From Halorussus rarus (GTDB taxonomy: Archaea > Halobacteriota > Halobacteria > Halobacteriales > Haladaptataceae): a stretch of DNA of 64,000 nucleotides. Below the pieces are notes generated by a model that was given only the letters and a program-made list of their open reading frames with translations, was not told the DNA's origin and made no database searches. Location: assembly GCF_003369835.1 (NCBI RefSeq), contig NZ_QPMJ01000001.1, positions 1-64,000 of the forward strand, read 5' to 3'. This document shows, piece by piece, positions 43,332-52,885 of this stretch (its first letter is position 1; each line of letters begins with the position of its first letter). Position numbers and translations under genes: made by a program.

Positions 43332-46298
43332 TTAATCGTCGGTCGCCGGCGCGGCCCGCCGGTCGGTCCGCGGGCCGTCCAGTTCCACGTCGGGGAGCAG
43401 GTCCCGGAGGTAGCGTCCGGTGTGCGACTCCTCGTCGCGCGCCACCGCCTCGGGGGTGCCTGCCGCGACGACCTCTCCGCCGTTCTCGCCGCCCTCGGGG
43501 CCGAGGTCGACGACGTGGTCGGCGTTCTTCACCAGGTCGAGCTCGTGCTCGATGACCACGACCGAGTTGCCCTGGTCGGTGAGCCGCTGGAGCACCTCGA
43601 TGAGCTTGCGCTCGTCGGCCTTGTGGAGCCCGGTGGTGGGCTCGTCGAGCAGGTAGAGCGTGTCGCCGGTGTCCTTCTTGCCCAGCTCCTCGGCGAGTTT
43701 GACCCGCTGGGCCTCCCCGCCCGAGAGGGTGGTCGAGGGCTGGCCGAGGTTCATGTAGTCGAGGCCGACGTCCTTCAGCAGGCCGAGCCGCCGGGCGATG
43801 CGCTGGTCGTGCTCGAAGAATTCGTAGGCCTCCTCGACCGACATCTCGAGCACGTCCGCGATGGTCTTGTCCTTGTAAGTCACGTCGAGGGTCTCGTCGT
43901 TGTACCGGGCGCCGTCGCACTCCTCGCAGGGGACGTACACGTCCGAGAGGAAGTTCATCTCGATCTTGACCGTGCCCTGGCCGCCGCACTCCTCGCACCG
44001 GCCGCCCTTGACGTTGAACGAGAACCGGCCCTTCTCGTAGCCGCGCTGCTTGGCCAGCTTCGTCTCGGCGAACAGCTCCCGGATGTAGTCGAACACGCCG
44101 GTGTAGGTCGCGGGGTTCGACCGCGGGGTCCGGCCGATGGGCGACTGGTCGATGAGCCGGACCTTCTCGACGTTGTCGATGCCCTCGATGGCGTCGTGGT
44201 CGCCGGGGTCGACGCTGGTGTTGTTGTTCATCTCTCGGGCCAGTCCCTTGTAGAGGATGTCGTGCATCAGGGTCGACTTCCCCGAGCCCGAGACGCCCGT
44301 GATGGCCGTGAACTGCCCGACCGGGATGTCGACGTCGAGGTCCTTGAGGTTGTGCTGGCGCGCCCCCTCGACCGTGATGCTCGCGTCGGAGTTGCGGCGG
44401 TCGTCGGGCACGGGTATCTCCTTGCGCCCCGCGAGGTAGTCGCCGGTGATCGACTCCTCGCACGCCTCGATCTCCTCGGTGGTGCCCTGGGCGACGACCT
44501 CGCCGCCGCGCTTGCCCGGGCCGGGCCCCATGTCGATGACGTTGTCGGCCTGCCGCATCGTCTCCTCGTCGTGTTCGACGACGAGCAGGGTGTTGCCCAG
44601 GTCGCGGAGCTCCTTGAGCGTGTTGAGCAGCCGGTCGTTGTCGCGCTGGTGGAGCCCGATGGAGGGCTCGTCGAGCACGTAGAGCACGCCGACGAGCCCG
44701 GAGCCGATCTGGGTCGCCAGCCGGATGCGCTGGCTCTCGCCGCCAGAGAGCGTCGAGGCCTCCCGGTCCAGCGTCAGGTACTCCAGCCCGACCTCCTCCA
44801 TGAAGCCCAGGCGGGCCCGGATCTCCTTCAAGATCTCCTCGGCGATCTTGGTCTCGCGCTCGTCGAGCTTCGCCTCCAGCCCCTCGAAGTGCTCCAGGGC
44901 GTCGCCGATGGACAGCTCGTTGACCGCGGTGATCGAGGTGCCGTCGACGTACACCGACCGGCTCTGCTCGTTGAGCCGGGTCCCCTCGCACTCGGGGCAC
45001 TCGGTGACCGCCATGTACTCCTCGATGTGGTCGCGGGTGCTGTCGGAGTCGGTCTCGACGTACCGGCGCTCGAGGTTGGGGACGACCCCCTCGAAGCGCT
45101 CGTCCTTCTCGCGGGTACCGTTCTTCGTGGTCCACTCGAAGTGGACCGTCTCGTCGGTCCCCCAGACGAAGGCGTCCTGCACGTCCTCGGGTAAGTCCTC
45201 GAACGGGGTGTCGAGGCTCACGCCGAAGTGCTCGGCCACGTTGTCGAGCTGGCGCCGGTAGTAGGTCCGGTTGTAGCTCCAGGGCTCGAACACGTGCTTG
45301 AGCGGCTTCTCGGGGTCCTGGACCACGAGGTCCTCGTCGACCTCCTTGGTCTCGCCGATGCCTTCACACTCCGGGCACGCGCCGTGCGGGCTGTTGAACG
45401 AGAAGCTCCGGGTCTCGATCTCCCGGAAGTCGATGCCGCAGTGGGTGCAGGCGAGGTCCTCGGAGAACTCGACGACGAGGCGGTCGTCCGCGTCTTCGCT
45501 CTCGCCGTCGTCGGCGAGGTCGCCCGTGGAGCGGGCGGTGGCGCCGCCGAGGTCCGCGGCGGCCCCCTCCGGCGGGTCGGGCAGGATGACCTTCAGCACC
45601 CCGTCGGCCTCCTCCAGGGCCGTCTCGACGCTGTCGGTGATTCGGCTTCGGGCCTCGGGGGAGACTTTCACCCGGTCGACGATCACGTCGACGTCGTGGT
45701 CGTAGTTCTTGTCGAGGTCGGGCCGATTCGTGGTGAGGTCAAACTCCTCGCCGTCGACCTCGACCCGGCCGTACCCCTCCGAGACCAGGTCGTCGAACAG
45801 GTCCTCGAACGCGCCCTTCTGGTCGCGGACCACGGGCGCCGCGACCTTCGCCCGGGTGCCCTCGGGGAGTTCGAGCACGCGCCGGACCATGTTCTGGGCG
45901 CTCTGCTCGCCCACCTCGCGACCGCACTCGGGGCAGTGGGGGGTGCCGATGCGGGCGTACAGCAGCCGGAAGTAGTCGTGGAGCTCCGTGACGGTCCCGA
46001 CCGTCGACCGGGGGTTGTTGGCGGCGTTCTTCTGGTCGATGGAGATGGCCGGCGAGAGCCCCTCCACGTTCTCGACCTGGGGCTTGTCCATCTGGCCCAG
46101 GAAGTTGCGGGCGTACGCCGACAGGCTCTCGATGTACCGGCGCTGGCCCTCGGCGTACACCGTCTCGAACGCCAGCGACGACTTCCCCGACCCCGACAGC
46201 CCCGTCACCACGTTGAACTGCTCGCGCGGGATGGAGATGTCGAGGTCCTTGAGGTTGTGTTCCTCCGCCCCCTTGACGTCGATGTACTCCTTGCTCAT
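43332..46298 (-). CDS. uvrA: UvrABC excision nuclease subunit A
   Basis: 988 aa. Two ABC ATPase modules: Walker A GLSGSGKSSLAFETV near residue 33 and GVSGSGKSTLMHDIL in the second half, with signature motifs LSGGESQRIRLA and LSGGEAQRVKLAEEL. Zinc modules are visible as CPECGREVGE, CTHC...CPEC (first half) and CEECGGQG...CEECDGARYN (second half). It recognises bulky DNA lesions with UvrB. Haloarchaea acquired uvrABC from bacteria; uvrB and uvrC are not in this window. The gene ends with an acidic, disordered tail. Confidence 0.97.
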   Translation of the reverse strand: MSKEYIDVKGAEEHNLKDLDISIPREQFNVVTGLSGSGKSSLAFETVYAEGQRRYIESLSAYARNFLGQMDKPQVENVEGLSPAISIDQKNAANNPRSTVGTVTELHDYFRLLYARIGTPHCPECGREVGEQSAQNMVRRVLELPEGTRAKVAAPVVRDQKGAFEDLFDDLVSEGYGRVEVDGEEFDLTTNRPDLDKNYDHDVDVIVDRVKVSPEARSRITDSVETALEEADGVLKVILPDPPEGAAADLGGATARSTGDLADDGESEDADDRLVVEFSEDLACTHCGIDFREIETRSFSFNSPHGACPECEGIGETKEVDEDLVVQDPEKPLKHVFEPWSYNRTYYRRQLDNVAEHFGVSLDTPFEDLPEDVQDAFVWGTDETVHFEWTTKNGTREKDERFEGVVPNLERRYVETDSDSTRDHIEEYMAVTECPECEGTRLNEQSRSVYVDGTSITAVNELSIGDALEHFEGLEAKLDERETKIAEEILKEIRARLGFMEEVGLEYLTLDREASTLSGGESQRIRLATQIGSGLVGVLYVLDEPSIGLHQRDNDRLLNTLKELRDLGNTLLVVEHDEETMRQADNVIDMGPGPGKRGGEVVAQGTTEEIEACEESITGDYLAGRKEIPVPDDRRNSDASITVEGARQHNLKDLDVDIPVGQFTAITGVSGSGKSTLMHDILYKGLAREMNNNTSVDPGDHDAIEGIDNVEKVRLIDQSPIGRTPRSNPATYTGVFDYIRELFAETKLAKQRGYEKGRFSFNVKGGRCEECGGQGTVKIEMNFLSDVYVPCEECDGARYNDETLDVTYKDKTIADVLEMSVEEAYEFFEHDQRIARRLGLLKDVGLDYMNLGQPSTTLSGGEAQRVKLAEELGKKDTGDTLYLLDEPTTGLHKADERKLIEVLQRLTDQGNSVVVIEHELDLVKNADHVVDLGPEGGENGGEVVAAGTPEAVARDEESHTGRYLRDLLPDVELDGPRTDRRAAPATDD

Positions 46299-46462
46299 CG
46301 TTTCCGTGTGCGAAGAGAATGCTCGTCAGCGTACTGTGCCGTCTCGTTCATCAAGAGGAGACAGGGATTCAGGCCACTTAACGCAACTGAATGGCCGGCC
46401 GGGGCGGCAGCGGGCGTCGGCCTGCGACCCCGACTCCGGCGGTGTTCTCGCGGTCGAATCCC

Positions 46463-46681
46463 TCAGTCGTCCTCGCTCTCGTCGAGGCGGACGGTGCGCT
46501 TCCGCACGGCGTCGCACGACGGACACGCGTGCGTGTAGACGACCTCCGCGCCGCTGGTCCGAGCCTCCCACTCGCCCGCCTCGTCCTCGTGGCCGCACTC
46601 GGGGCAGACGAGGTCCTCGTGGTCCATGTGGGAGGTCATCGTGTCGAAGGGGGTCGACCCCACGTCGTCCAGGTCGGACAT
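46463..46681 (-). CDS. HVO_0649-family zinc-ribbon protein
   Basis: 72 aa from ATG 46681. It begins MSDLDDVGSTPFDTMTSHMD and contains LVCPECGHEDEAGEWEA and HACPSCDAVRKRTVRL, two CxxC knuckles about 25 residues apart that should bind one zinc. It matches my recollection of the haloarchaeal HVO_0649 family of small zinc-finger proteins. Role unknown. An in-frame extension upstream of this ATG is not family-like. Confidence 0.8.
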   Translation of the reverse strand: MSDLDDVGSTPFDTMTSHMDHEDLVCPECGHEDEAGEWEARTSGAEVVYTHACPSCDAVRKRTVRLDESEDD

Positions 46682-46860
46682 ACGACGACCGATGCGCCCC
46701 GATCTGATAAAAGCTCCGACAAACGCTTTCGATACAGAAGTAAAAAAGCATCTCGTTTTCGGAAACTGAATACCGTGGGTTCGGAGCACGGTCATCCCCG
46801 CCAAATCCGAGACCGACCGCAAAGGCCGGGCTTTTATCGCCGCCACGTGTAGACGCGCGC

Positions 46861-47613
46861 ATGAGCTACCGCGTCGACGAGATCGACAAGCGCATCCTCT
46901 ACCATCTGGCCGCCGACGCCCGGAACACGACGGCGCCGACCATCGCCGAGGAGGTCGACGTGACGCCGGCCACCATCCGCCACCGCATCCGCCAGCTCGA
47001 GGACGAGGGCATCATCGAGGGGTACCACGCCGACGTCGACTACGAGCGGACCGACGGCCGCATCGTCAACCAGTTCACGTGCACCGTCCCGGTCGGGGAC
47101 CGCCAGCGGCTGGCCCAGGAGGCGCTCGGGGTCTCGGGCGTCGTCAACGTCCGGAAGCTGATGGCCGGCCGGGAGAACCTGGTGGTCACGGGGGTCGGAA
47201 CCGACACCGACGACATCAGCCGCATCGCCCGGGAGCTCTCGAATCTGGGCCTCGAACTCGAACGAGAGGACATCGTCCAGGACGAAATCTTCCACCCGTA
47301 CCACCCCTTCAGCCCGGACGACGACCCCGGCCGGCAGTCGCTCGCCGACGTCCAGAGCCTGACCGGCGGCGCGGAGGTCATCGAGTTCACCGTCCCCGCC
47401 GACGCCGAGATAACCGGCCTGACCCTGGAGGACGCCAACGAGTCGGGCATCATCGACGACGAGTCGCTCGTCGTCAGCATCGAGCGCGGCGACGCGGTGC
47501 TCTCCCCGAAGGGCGACACCGTCGTCGAGGCCGGCGACGTGGTCACGCTGTTCGCCCCCGAGTCGGTCCCCGACGAGACGGTCGCGGCGTTCGAGGCCCG
47601 GTCGACCGAGTGA
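46861..47613 (+). CDS. Lrp/AsnC-type regulator fused to TrkA C-terminal (RCK_C) domain
   Basis: 250 aa. Residues 1-60 are the Lrp winged helix (VDEIDKRILYHLAADARNTT, VTPATIRHRIRQLEDEGII), 65-145 the RAM-like alpha-beta domain (VVNVRKLMAGRENLVVTGVG), and 165-245 an RCK_C domain (IEFTVPADAEITGLTLEDAN, SIERGDAVLSPKGDTVVEAG, DVVTLFAPESV). Known: Lrp-RCK_C fusions occur in haloarchaea, and RCK_C domains in potassium channels bind nucleotides such as c-di-AMP. Inference: a regulator responding to potassium or a nucleotide signal. A transporter-like membrane gene follows 121 bp downstream. Confidence 0.9.
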   Translation: MSYRVDEIDKRILYHLAADARNTTAPTIAEEVDVTPATIRHRIRQLEDEGIIEGYHADVDYERTDGRIVNQFTCTVPVGDRQRLAQEALGVSGVVNVRKLMAGRENLVVTGVGTDTDDISRIARELSNLGLELEREDIVQDEIFHPYHPFSPDDDPGRQSLADVQSLTGGAEVIEFTVPADAEITGLTLEDANESGIIDDESLVVSIERGDAVLSPKGDTVVEAGDVVTLFAPESVPDETVAAFEARSTE

Positions 47614-47734
47614 CCGGCGTCGGGGTCGCTCACGGTCGAGTGGACGTCCTCGGCGCCGCTGCCGGCCGACAAGCCGCCTTTACGCCGCAGACCGTCACGT
47701 GATTTTTTCATCGGGGTCGGCGTAGCGGTCGGGC

Positions 47735-48709
47735 ATGGACGCCGAGAAGTCGTTCGCGCTCGCCCTGCTCGTCGTCGCCGTCTACGTCTCGCTGCTGGTC
47801 GTCCGGCCCTTCTTCACCTACGTCGCGCTCGCGGTCCTGCTGGCCTACGCGCTGTTCCCCCTCCAGCGGCGCCTCGCGCCCAGGATCGGCCCGCGCAAGT
47901 CGGCGGTCGTCCTCATGGTCGGAGCGACCGTCCTGTTCGTCCTGCCGTTCGTCCTGATGCTTCGAGTCGTCGTCCAGCAGGCGCTCACGGTGGTCGAGCA
48001 GGTCCAGTCGGGCGAGATAGACGTGGGGTTCCTGGAGGAGTTCGTCGCGAGCGACCTCGGGCGGGACCTGGCGAGCGCGGTTCGGTCGGGTGCCGGCCGG
48101 GTGCTCTCGGAGTCGGTCAACGTGGTCGGCGGGGCCTCGACCGCCGCGGTCGGGCTCACCATCCTCGGCTTCGCGCTCTACTACCTGCTGGTCGGCGGCG
48201 ACGACGTCGTGAGCTGGTTCCGCGACGTGACGCCGCTCCCGGCCGACGTGCAGGACGTACTCCTCGCGGACCTCGACCGGCTCACCTACGCGGTGCTCAT
48301 CACGCAGGGGGTCATCGCGGTCGTCCAGGCGGTGTTGACCGGCGCCGCCCTCCTGGTCCTGGGATTCTCGAACGTGCTGTTCTGGACGGTGTTCGCGGTC
48401 GTGCTCGGCCTGCTCCCGTTCGTCGGCTCGATGTTCATCTGGATTCCGGCGGCGGTCTACCTGCTTGCCGTCGGCAGCCCGTTCCGAGGCGTCGGCCTGC
48501 TGGTCTACGGCTTCGGCGTGGTCAACCTGACCGACAACTACCTCCGGCCGGTGCTGGGCGGCCGGAGCGCCGACCTCAACCCCGCCATCCTCGTCGTCGG
48601 CATCTTCGGCGGCCTGGCGGTGTTCGGCTTCACGGGCATCTTCGTCGGCCCCATCGTCCTCGGGTTCACGAAGACCATCGTCGGCGTCGTCGCCCGGGAG
48701 TACGCCTGA
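47735..48709 (+). CDS. AI-2E family transporter (PerM-like)
   Basis: 324 aa with about seven or eight hydrophobic segments: two at the N-terminus (about 5-45), one near 57-78, then the larger group from about 130 to 310. The C-terminal words LPFVGSMFIWIPAAVYLLAV and VVNLTDNYLRPVLGGRSADL are typical of the AI-2E/PerM family. Some members export signalling molecules or exchange ions (Na+/H+); substrate cannot be inferred here. A T-tract (GATTTTTTC at 47700-47708) just upstream may terminate the regulator gene before it. Confidence 0.88.
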   Translation: MDAEKSFALALLVVAVYVSLLVVRPFFTYVALAVLLAYALFPLQRRLAPRIGPRKSAVVLMVGATVLFVLPFVLMLRVVVQQALTVVEQVQSGEIDVGFLEEFVASDLGRDLASAVRSGAGRVLSESVNVVGGASTAAVGLTILGFALYYLLVGGDDVVSWFRDVTPLPADVQDVLLADLDRLTYAVLITQGVIAVVQAVLTGAALLVLGFSNVLFWTVFAVVLGLLPFVGSMFIWIPAAVYLLAVGSPFRGVGLLVYGFGVVNLTDNYLRPVLGGRSADLNPAILVVGIFGGLAVFGFTGIFVGPIVLGFTKTIVGVVAREYA

Positions 48710-48804
48710 CCCGCCGGTCACTCCGGGGCGGCGACCCGTCCGCCGTGGCGTTCGTCTCGCGGGATGCCAGGAGGTATTTAACCGCCGGCGCGGAAATCGG
48801 TGCC

Positions 48805-49374
48805 ATGGTCTCCGACATCGCCGGTCTCGACCTGACTGACAGCGAGTACACGGTGGTCCAGTCGCCCATCCGCAACAAGTACAAGGCCTACGACGCCGCC
48901 GGCGACCTCGTCCTCCGGGGCAAGCAGAAGCTGTTCAAGCTCAAGGAGGAGTTCCCGTTCGTCGACGCGGACGGGAACCCGGCGTTCACCGTGAAGGCCG
49001 GCGGCGTCTTCGACTTCGCGGGCGACTACGCGCTGGTCGACGACCGGACCGGCGAGACCGTGGTCGTGCTCGACCGCGAGTTCACCTTCGTGGTGGACAA
49101 GTGGACCCTGCGAGACCCGGACACCGGGGACCCCGTCGCCGAGATCACCTCCAAGAGCAGACTGGTCTCGCTGCTGCGCCACCTCAGCGAGATCTTCGGG
49201 CTCATCCCCCACGAGTACGAGATCACCGCCCCGGACGGCCGCCACGTCGGAACCATCGATGGCCGGTTCTCGCTCAAGGACACGTACGACGTGACCATCG
49301 ACGACGACGGCGGCATCCCCAAGGAAGCAGTGGTCGCGGCCGCGATGGTGGTCGACGCCATCGAGGGGAACTGA
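48805..49374 (+). CDS. LURP-one/tubby-C-like (scramblase-related) protein
   Basis: 189 aa from ATG 48805 (MVSDIAGLDLTDSEY); the frame extends upstream to 48745 but the extension is not family-like. The body alternates beta-strand words (YTVVQSPIRNKYKAYDAAGD, LVLRGKQKLFKLKEEFPFVD, EITSKSRLVSLLRHLSEIFG) as in the LURP-one/phospholipid-scramblase-like barrel with a central helix. Lipid binding is a family-level guess. An AT-rich word (GGTATTTAACC, near 48773-48783) about 25 bp before the ATG suggests a leaderless transcript and supports this start. Confidence 0.78.
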   Translation: MVSDIAGLDLTDSEYTVVQSPIRNKYKAYDAAGDLVLRGKQKLFKLKEEFPFVDADGNPAFTVKAGGVFDFAGDYALVDDRTGETVVVLDREFTFVVDKWTLRDPDTGDPVAEITSKSRLVSLLRHLSEIFGLIPHEYEITAPDGRHVGTIDGRFSLKDTYDVTIDDDGGIPKEAVVAAAMVVDAIEGN

Positions 49375-49520
49375 GTCGAACGCAGTGAGACGAAGGTCGG
49401 AGGACGCGGTTTGTCCACCGGAACCGAGCCGAGTCCTCCGTCCCGAGAAACCGCGGCAATTCTGGAGACTCTCCCGTCCCTTTGCGGTGAATTAAGTGGA
49501 GGGCATCGTAACGACGCGGT

Positions 49521-50642
49521 ATGCGTAGTTACACCATCACCGAGGTCTGGGACATCCCGATTCGGATCAACACGTCGCTGCTGATTTTTCTCCCGATTCT
49601 CGCCTGGCTGATCGGTAGCGGCCAGCAGATCGAACTCTACGCCGGACTCATCGAAGGGCTAACCGGCGTCGGTTTCGACCTCGAGCGCCTCCGGGCCGGC
49701 TTCACGCCGTGGCTCATCGGCGTCGCCGCGGCGCTCGGCCTGTTCGCGAGCGTGACGCTGCACGAGCTGGGACACTCCTGGGCCGCGCTCAGGTACGGCA
49801 TCGAGATCGATTCGATCACGCTCTGGATTCTGGGCGGCATCGCGTCGCTGAAGACCCTTCCGAAGGAGTGGGACCGCGAGTTCTGGATCGCCATCGCCGG
49901 ACCGGCGTCGAGCGTCCTCGTCGCGGCGGTCTGCTGGACGGGAACCCTACTCCTTCCGGGTTCGCTTCAGGTGTCCCGGTTCGTCGTCGGCTGGCTCGCC
50001 ATCACGAACCTCACGCTGGCCGCGTTCAATCTGCTCCCGGCGTTCCCGATGGACGGCGGCCGGGTCCTCCGCGCGCTGCTCGCTCGCTCGCGGCCGTACG
50101 GCACCGCCACCCGGATCGCCGCCCGCGTCGGCGTCCTGTTCGCGTTCCTGTTCGCCATCGTCGGGGTGCTCAACTTCCAGATCATCATGCTGCTGCTCGC
50201 GCTGTTCATCTACGGGGCCGCGACCACCGAGTCCCGGACCGTGCTCCTCGACGAACTGCTCGAAGGGTTCACCGTCGGGGACGTCATGACGCGGGATCCG
50301 GCGACGGTTCCGGGGACGACCACCATCGACGAGTTCGGCGACCTGATGCTCCGCGACCGCCAGACAGCCCACCTGGTCACGGACGACGACGGCGCCGTCG
50401 TGGGCGTCGTGACGCTCGCCGACCTGCGGACTGTCGGACGCGAGGAGTGGGATACGGCGCGAATCGGGGACATCGTCCAGGAGGTCCCGCGCGTCGAATC
50501 GACCGCCGACGCCTTCGACACGCTGGCGATGCTAACCCAGTCCGGCTCCTCGACCGCGCTGGTCGAGTCGAACGGCGATACCGTCGGGGTCCTCTCGGAG
50601 TCCGACTACGCCCACGCCCTGACGATCCGGCGCGGGTACTGA
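49521..50642 (+). CDS. Site-2-protease-like M50 metalloprotease with two CBS domains
   Basis: 373 aa. Six hydrophobic segments fill the first 230 residues. Zinc motif TLHELGHSWAAL (HExxH) near residue 80 and the second motif LLPAFPMDGGRVLRALLA (NxxPxxPxDGG) near residue 175 identify an S2P/SpoIVFB-type protease. Residues about 250-370 hold two CBS repeats (DVMTRDPATVPGTTTIDEFG and VESTADAFDTLAMLTQSGSS), which in relatives sense nucleotides. Known: these enzymes cleave membrane-bound regulators within the bilayer. Substrate unknown. Confidence 0.94.
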   Translation: MRSYTITEVWDIPIRINTSLLIFLPILAWLIGSGQQIELYAGLIEGLTGVGFDLERLRAGFTPWLIGVAAALGLFASVTLHELGHSWAALRYGIEIDSITLWILGGIASLKTLPKEWDREFWIAIAGPASSVLVAAVCWTGTLLLPGSLQVSRFVVGWLAITNLTLAAFNLLPAFPMDGGRVLRALLARSRPYGTATRIAARVGVLFAFLFAIVGVLNFQIIMLLLALFIYGAATTESRTVLLDELLEGFTVGDVMTRDPATVPGTTTIDEFGDLMLRDRQTAHLVTDDDGAVVGVVTLADLRTVGREEWDTARIGDIVQEVPRVESTADAFDTLAMLTQSGSSTALVESNGDTVGVLSESDYAHALTIRRGY

Positions 50643-50666
50643 CGAGTCCGTAAACGGGGCCGACGG

Positions 50667-51791
50667 TCAGTACTTCGGAATCCGGGCCGACCGGTCGCTC
50701 CCCTCCACGAACGGCAGGTCGGCGAGCTCCGCGGGAACCTCCTCGCCGCCGACTCGGACCGACAGGTCGGCGTCCGGGTCCTCGCCGACGTCGAAGTCCA
50801 CCGCGGCGAAGGCGATGGGCGCCTCCACGCTCGGGCTCTCCGCGGCGCGAGTCACCTCGCCGACCGCCTCGTCGCCCCGGAACACGGCGGCGCCCGCGTC
50901 GGGCACCGCCTCGGGCCGGAGCCCGACGAGTCGCTGGCTCGGCTGGCCGCGGTTCTCCACGCGGGAGACCACCTCCTGGCCCACGAAACACCCCTTGTCG
51001 AAGTCCACCGCGTTCCGGAGGCCGACGACGTTCGGGATCCGCCCCGCCAGCTCGGTCTCGAACAGCGGCGTCCCCGCCTCGAGGGTCAGCGACTCCCAGG
51101 TCCGGCGGCCGAACGGCGCGGCGTTCAGCCCCTGCGTGAGCAGCGTGTCGAAGACGAGCTCGGCGTTCGCCCGCTCCTCGCCGGTCTCGTTGACCGTCGT
51201 GCCGGTGGCGCAGACCACCTCGTACCCCTCCTCGCCGGTCGGCGCGTCGGTCCGGACCACCGTGACGCCGACCTCCGCCATCCGACCGCGGACGAACGAG
51301 AGGTGGCCCTCCGGCGAGGACGCGCCGTTGAGCACGCTGGCGATCTTCTCGGTCGCCTTCGGGCCGTGGACGCCGAACACCGCGAAGTCGTCGCTCGCGA
51401 CGTCGATCTCGACGTCCTGGATGAACACCTTCTCGCGCCACTCCTCGGCCAGCGGCGCGGCCTCGCCCGGCGGGACGAACAGCAGGAGCTGCTCGCCCGC
51501 GTTGTAGACGTACATGTCGAGCTCCACGCCGCCCTGGGGGTCGAGCAGCAGCGCGTACACTCCCTCTCCGTCCTCGCCGGGGACGTCGTTCGAGACCACG
51601 TTGTCGACGTACTCGACCCGGTCGTCGCCCCGGACGACCACCACCCCGTACGGCATCTCGGTCACGCCGACCACCCGCCGGACCGCCCCGTGGGCGCGCC
51701 CCGGCCGGCCGTAGTCGGCGGGGACGCGCCGGTCGCCTACCTCCGTCCACTCCGCCCCGAGGTCGGTCTGCTGGCCCTCGATGACAGTCAT
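50667..51791 (-). CDS. YgfZ/GcvT-type folate-binding protein
   Basis: 374 aa. The GcvT-like fold is visible from VEYVDNVVSNDV through FAVFGVHGPKATEK, and the YgfZ signature DKGCFVGQEVVSRVENRGQP (K-G-C-F/Y-x-G-Q-E) is near residue 265. The signature cysteine distinguishes YgfZ/IBA57-like proteins, which help [4Fe-4S] assembly with folate, from aminomethyltransferase proper. No other glycine-cleavage genes are adjacent, in line with the YgfZ reading. Confidence 0.85.
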   Translation of the reverse strand: MTVIEGQQTDLGAEWTEVGDRRVPADYGRPGRAHGAVRRVVGVTEMPYGVVVVRGDDRVEYVDNVVSNDVPGEDGEGVYALLLDPQGGVELDMYVYNAGEQLLLFVPPGEAAPLAEEWREKVFIQDVEIDVASDDFAVFGVHGPKATEKIASVLNGASSPEGHLSFVRGRMAEVGVTVVRTDAPTGEEGYEVVCATGTTVNETGEERANAELVFDTLLTQGLNAAPFGRRTWESLTLEAGTPLFETELAGRIPNVVGLRNAVDFDKGCFVGQEVVSRVENRGQPSQRLVGLRPEAVPDAGAAVFRGDEAVGEVTRAAESPSVEAPIAFAAVDFDVGEDPDADLSVRVGGEEVPAELADLPFVEGSDRSARIPKY

Positions 51792-51937
51792 TACTACGGA
51801 CTTGGGCCCGGGCCGGGATTAAACGGTCGGAATCGGCGAGGCGGGCGGCGGCGCTCGGGGTTCCGAGCGGTCGTCCGGCGGTTTCGGCGGTTTCGACGCC
51901 CCCCGGCGCGCGGGCGGCGGCCGCCGAGGTCCGCGAC

Positions 51938-52234
51938 TTACAGCGGCAGACGGTCGATGACCTTGTCCACGAACGACTGCTCGTCGACCTCCTCGTCCGG
52001 GTCCGGAATCACCCGGTCGTCGGGGCGGATCAGCGTCCGTCGGTCGCGCTTCTCGGCGGCGATGAGGTCGTCCTCCTTGAGGTTGGCCAGGGCGGTCTCC
52101 AGCTCGTCGATGTCGCTGTCGACGTGGGAGCGAATCTCGAAGACGGTCATGCCCTCGTCGTTCCGGTCGACGAGGGCGTCGAGCACCGCGACTTCGACCG
52201 CGTCCCGGTCGCGGTACTCCCGCTTTGCCTTCAT
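51938..52234 (-). CDS. Haloarchaeal winged-helix-like protein (DUF6432-like)
   Basis: 98 aa from ATG 52234 (MKAKREYRDRDAVEVAVLDA). Predicted helices followed by ELETALANLKEDDLIAAEKR and RTLIRPDDRV fit a small winged helix. The C-terminus is acidic. Conserved in haloarchaea as I recall (DUF6432); targets unknown. It diverges from the PUA-domain gene with a 97-bp spacer that has AT-rich words (ACCTTTATCTGAAAATGG near 52262-52279) serving one or both promoters. Confidence 0.78.
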   Translation of the reverse strand: MKAKREYRDRDAVEVAVLDALVDRNDEGMTVFEIRSHVDSDIDELETALANLKEDDLIAAEKRDRRTLIRPDDRVIPDPDEEVDEQSFVDKVIDRLPL

Positions 52235-52331
52235 AGGTGGCAGTAACACCGGCGGGCTTTTACCTTTATCTGAAAATGGAATCGGGCCGAAAGCCGAGGG
52301 TATAAAGCCGCGAAACGCCACACGCTACTGT

Positions 52332-52811
52332 ATGGAAGTCAAGTCCCGCCACCACCTCCGGAGCGACGAGGTGGGCGACATCGAGGACCGGCTCGCCGAC
52401 CGGCTCGGGGTCGAACTCGACGCCGACGCCTACGAGCTCGTGGAACTGGAGGACTCGGCGTTCGACCTCGTGCTGGTCGACGGCGACCCCGCGGTGCTCT
52501 ACTACGAGGACGAGCCGTTCCTCACGGTCCGCGGCGCGAACCAGTACCCGCCCCAGAACCGCGTCGTCACCGTCGACGCCGGCGCGGTGTCGTTCGTCAG
52601 CGACGGCGCGGACGTGATGCGGCCCGGCATCGTCGAGGCCGACGCCGACATCGGGGCGGGCGACCTGGTGGCCATCGCCGAGGAGTCCCACGGCAAAGTG
52701 CTGGCGGTCGGCCGGGCGAAGACCGACGGCGACGACATGGTCGGCTCCGAGGGGAAGGTCGTCGAGTCGGTCCACCACGTCGGCGACGACCTCTACGAGT
52801 TCAATATTTAA
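52332..52811 (+). CDS. PUA-domain RNA-binding protein
   Basis: 159 aa from ATG 52332. N-terminal 75 residues (KSRHHLRSDEVGDIEDRLAD, YELVELEDSAFDLVLVDGDP) form a pre-PUA-like domain, and the C-terminal half contains the PUA pattern (VVTVDAGAVSFVSDGADVMR, PGIVEADADIGAGDLVAIAE, GKVLAVGRA). Known relatives (MCT1-like) act in translation initiation or RNA modification. Function here is at family level only. Confidence 0.88.
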   Translation: MEVKSRHHLRSDEVGDIEDRLADRLGVELDADAYELVELEDSAFDLVLVDGDPAVLYYEDEPFLTVRGANQYPPQNRVVTVDAGAVSFVSDGADVMRPGIVEADADIGAGDLVAIAEESHGKVLAVGRAKTDGDDMVGSEGKVVESVHHVGDDLYEFNI

Positions 52812-52885
52812 CAACGACCTTTTCCAGCGGGCGCGCCGGAAAACAAACCGCGTCTTCCGAGCCTTGGCTCGCTTTGCTCCTGATG

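Noticed and set aside
43290-45194. 634-codon open frame antisense to uvrA
   Set aside because: Valine/aspartate/leucine-rich nonsense typical of antisense frames in GC-rich DNA. UvrA motifs lie on the other strand.
50667-51791. Aminomethyltransferase (GcvT) of the glycine cleavage system
   Set aside because: The KGCFVGQE signature and the lack of neighbouring gcv genes favour a YgfZ-type protein.
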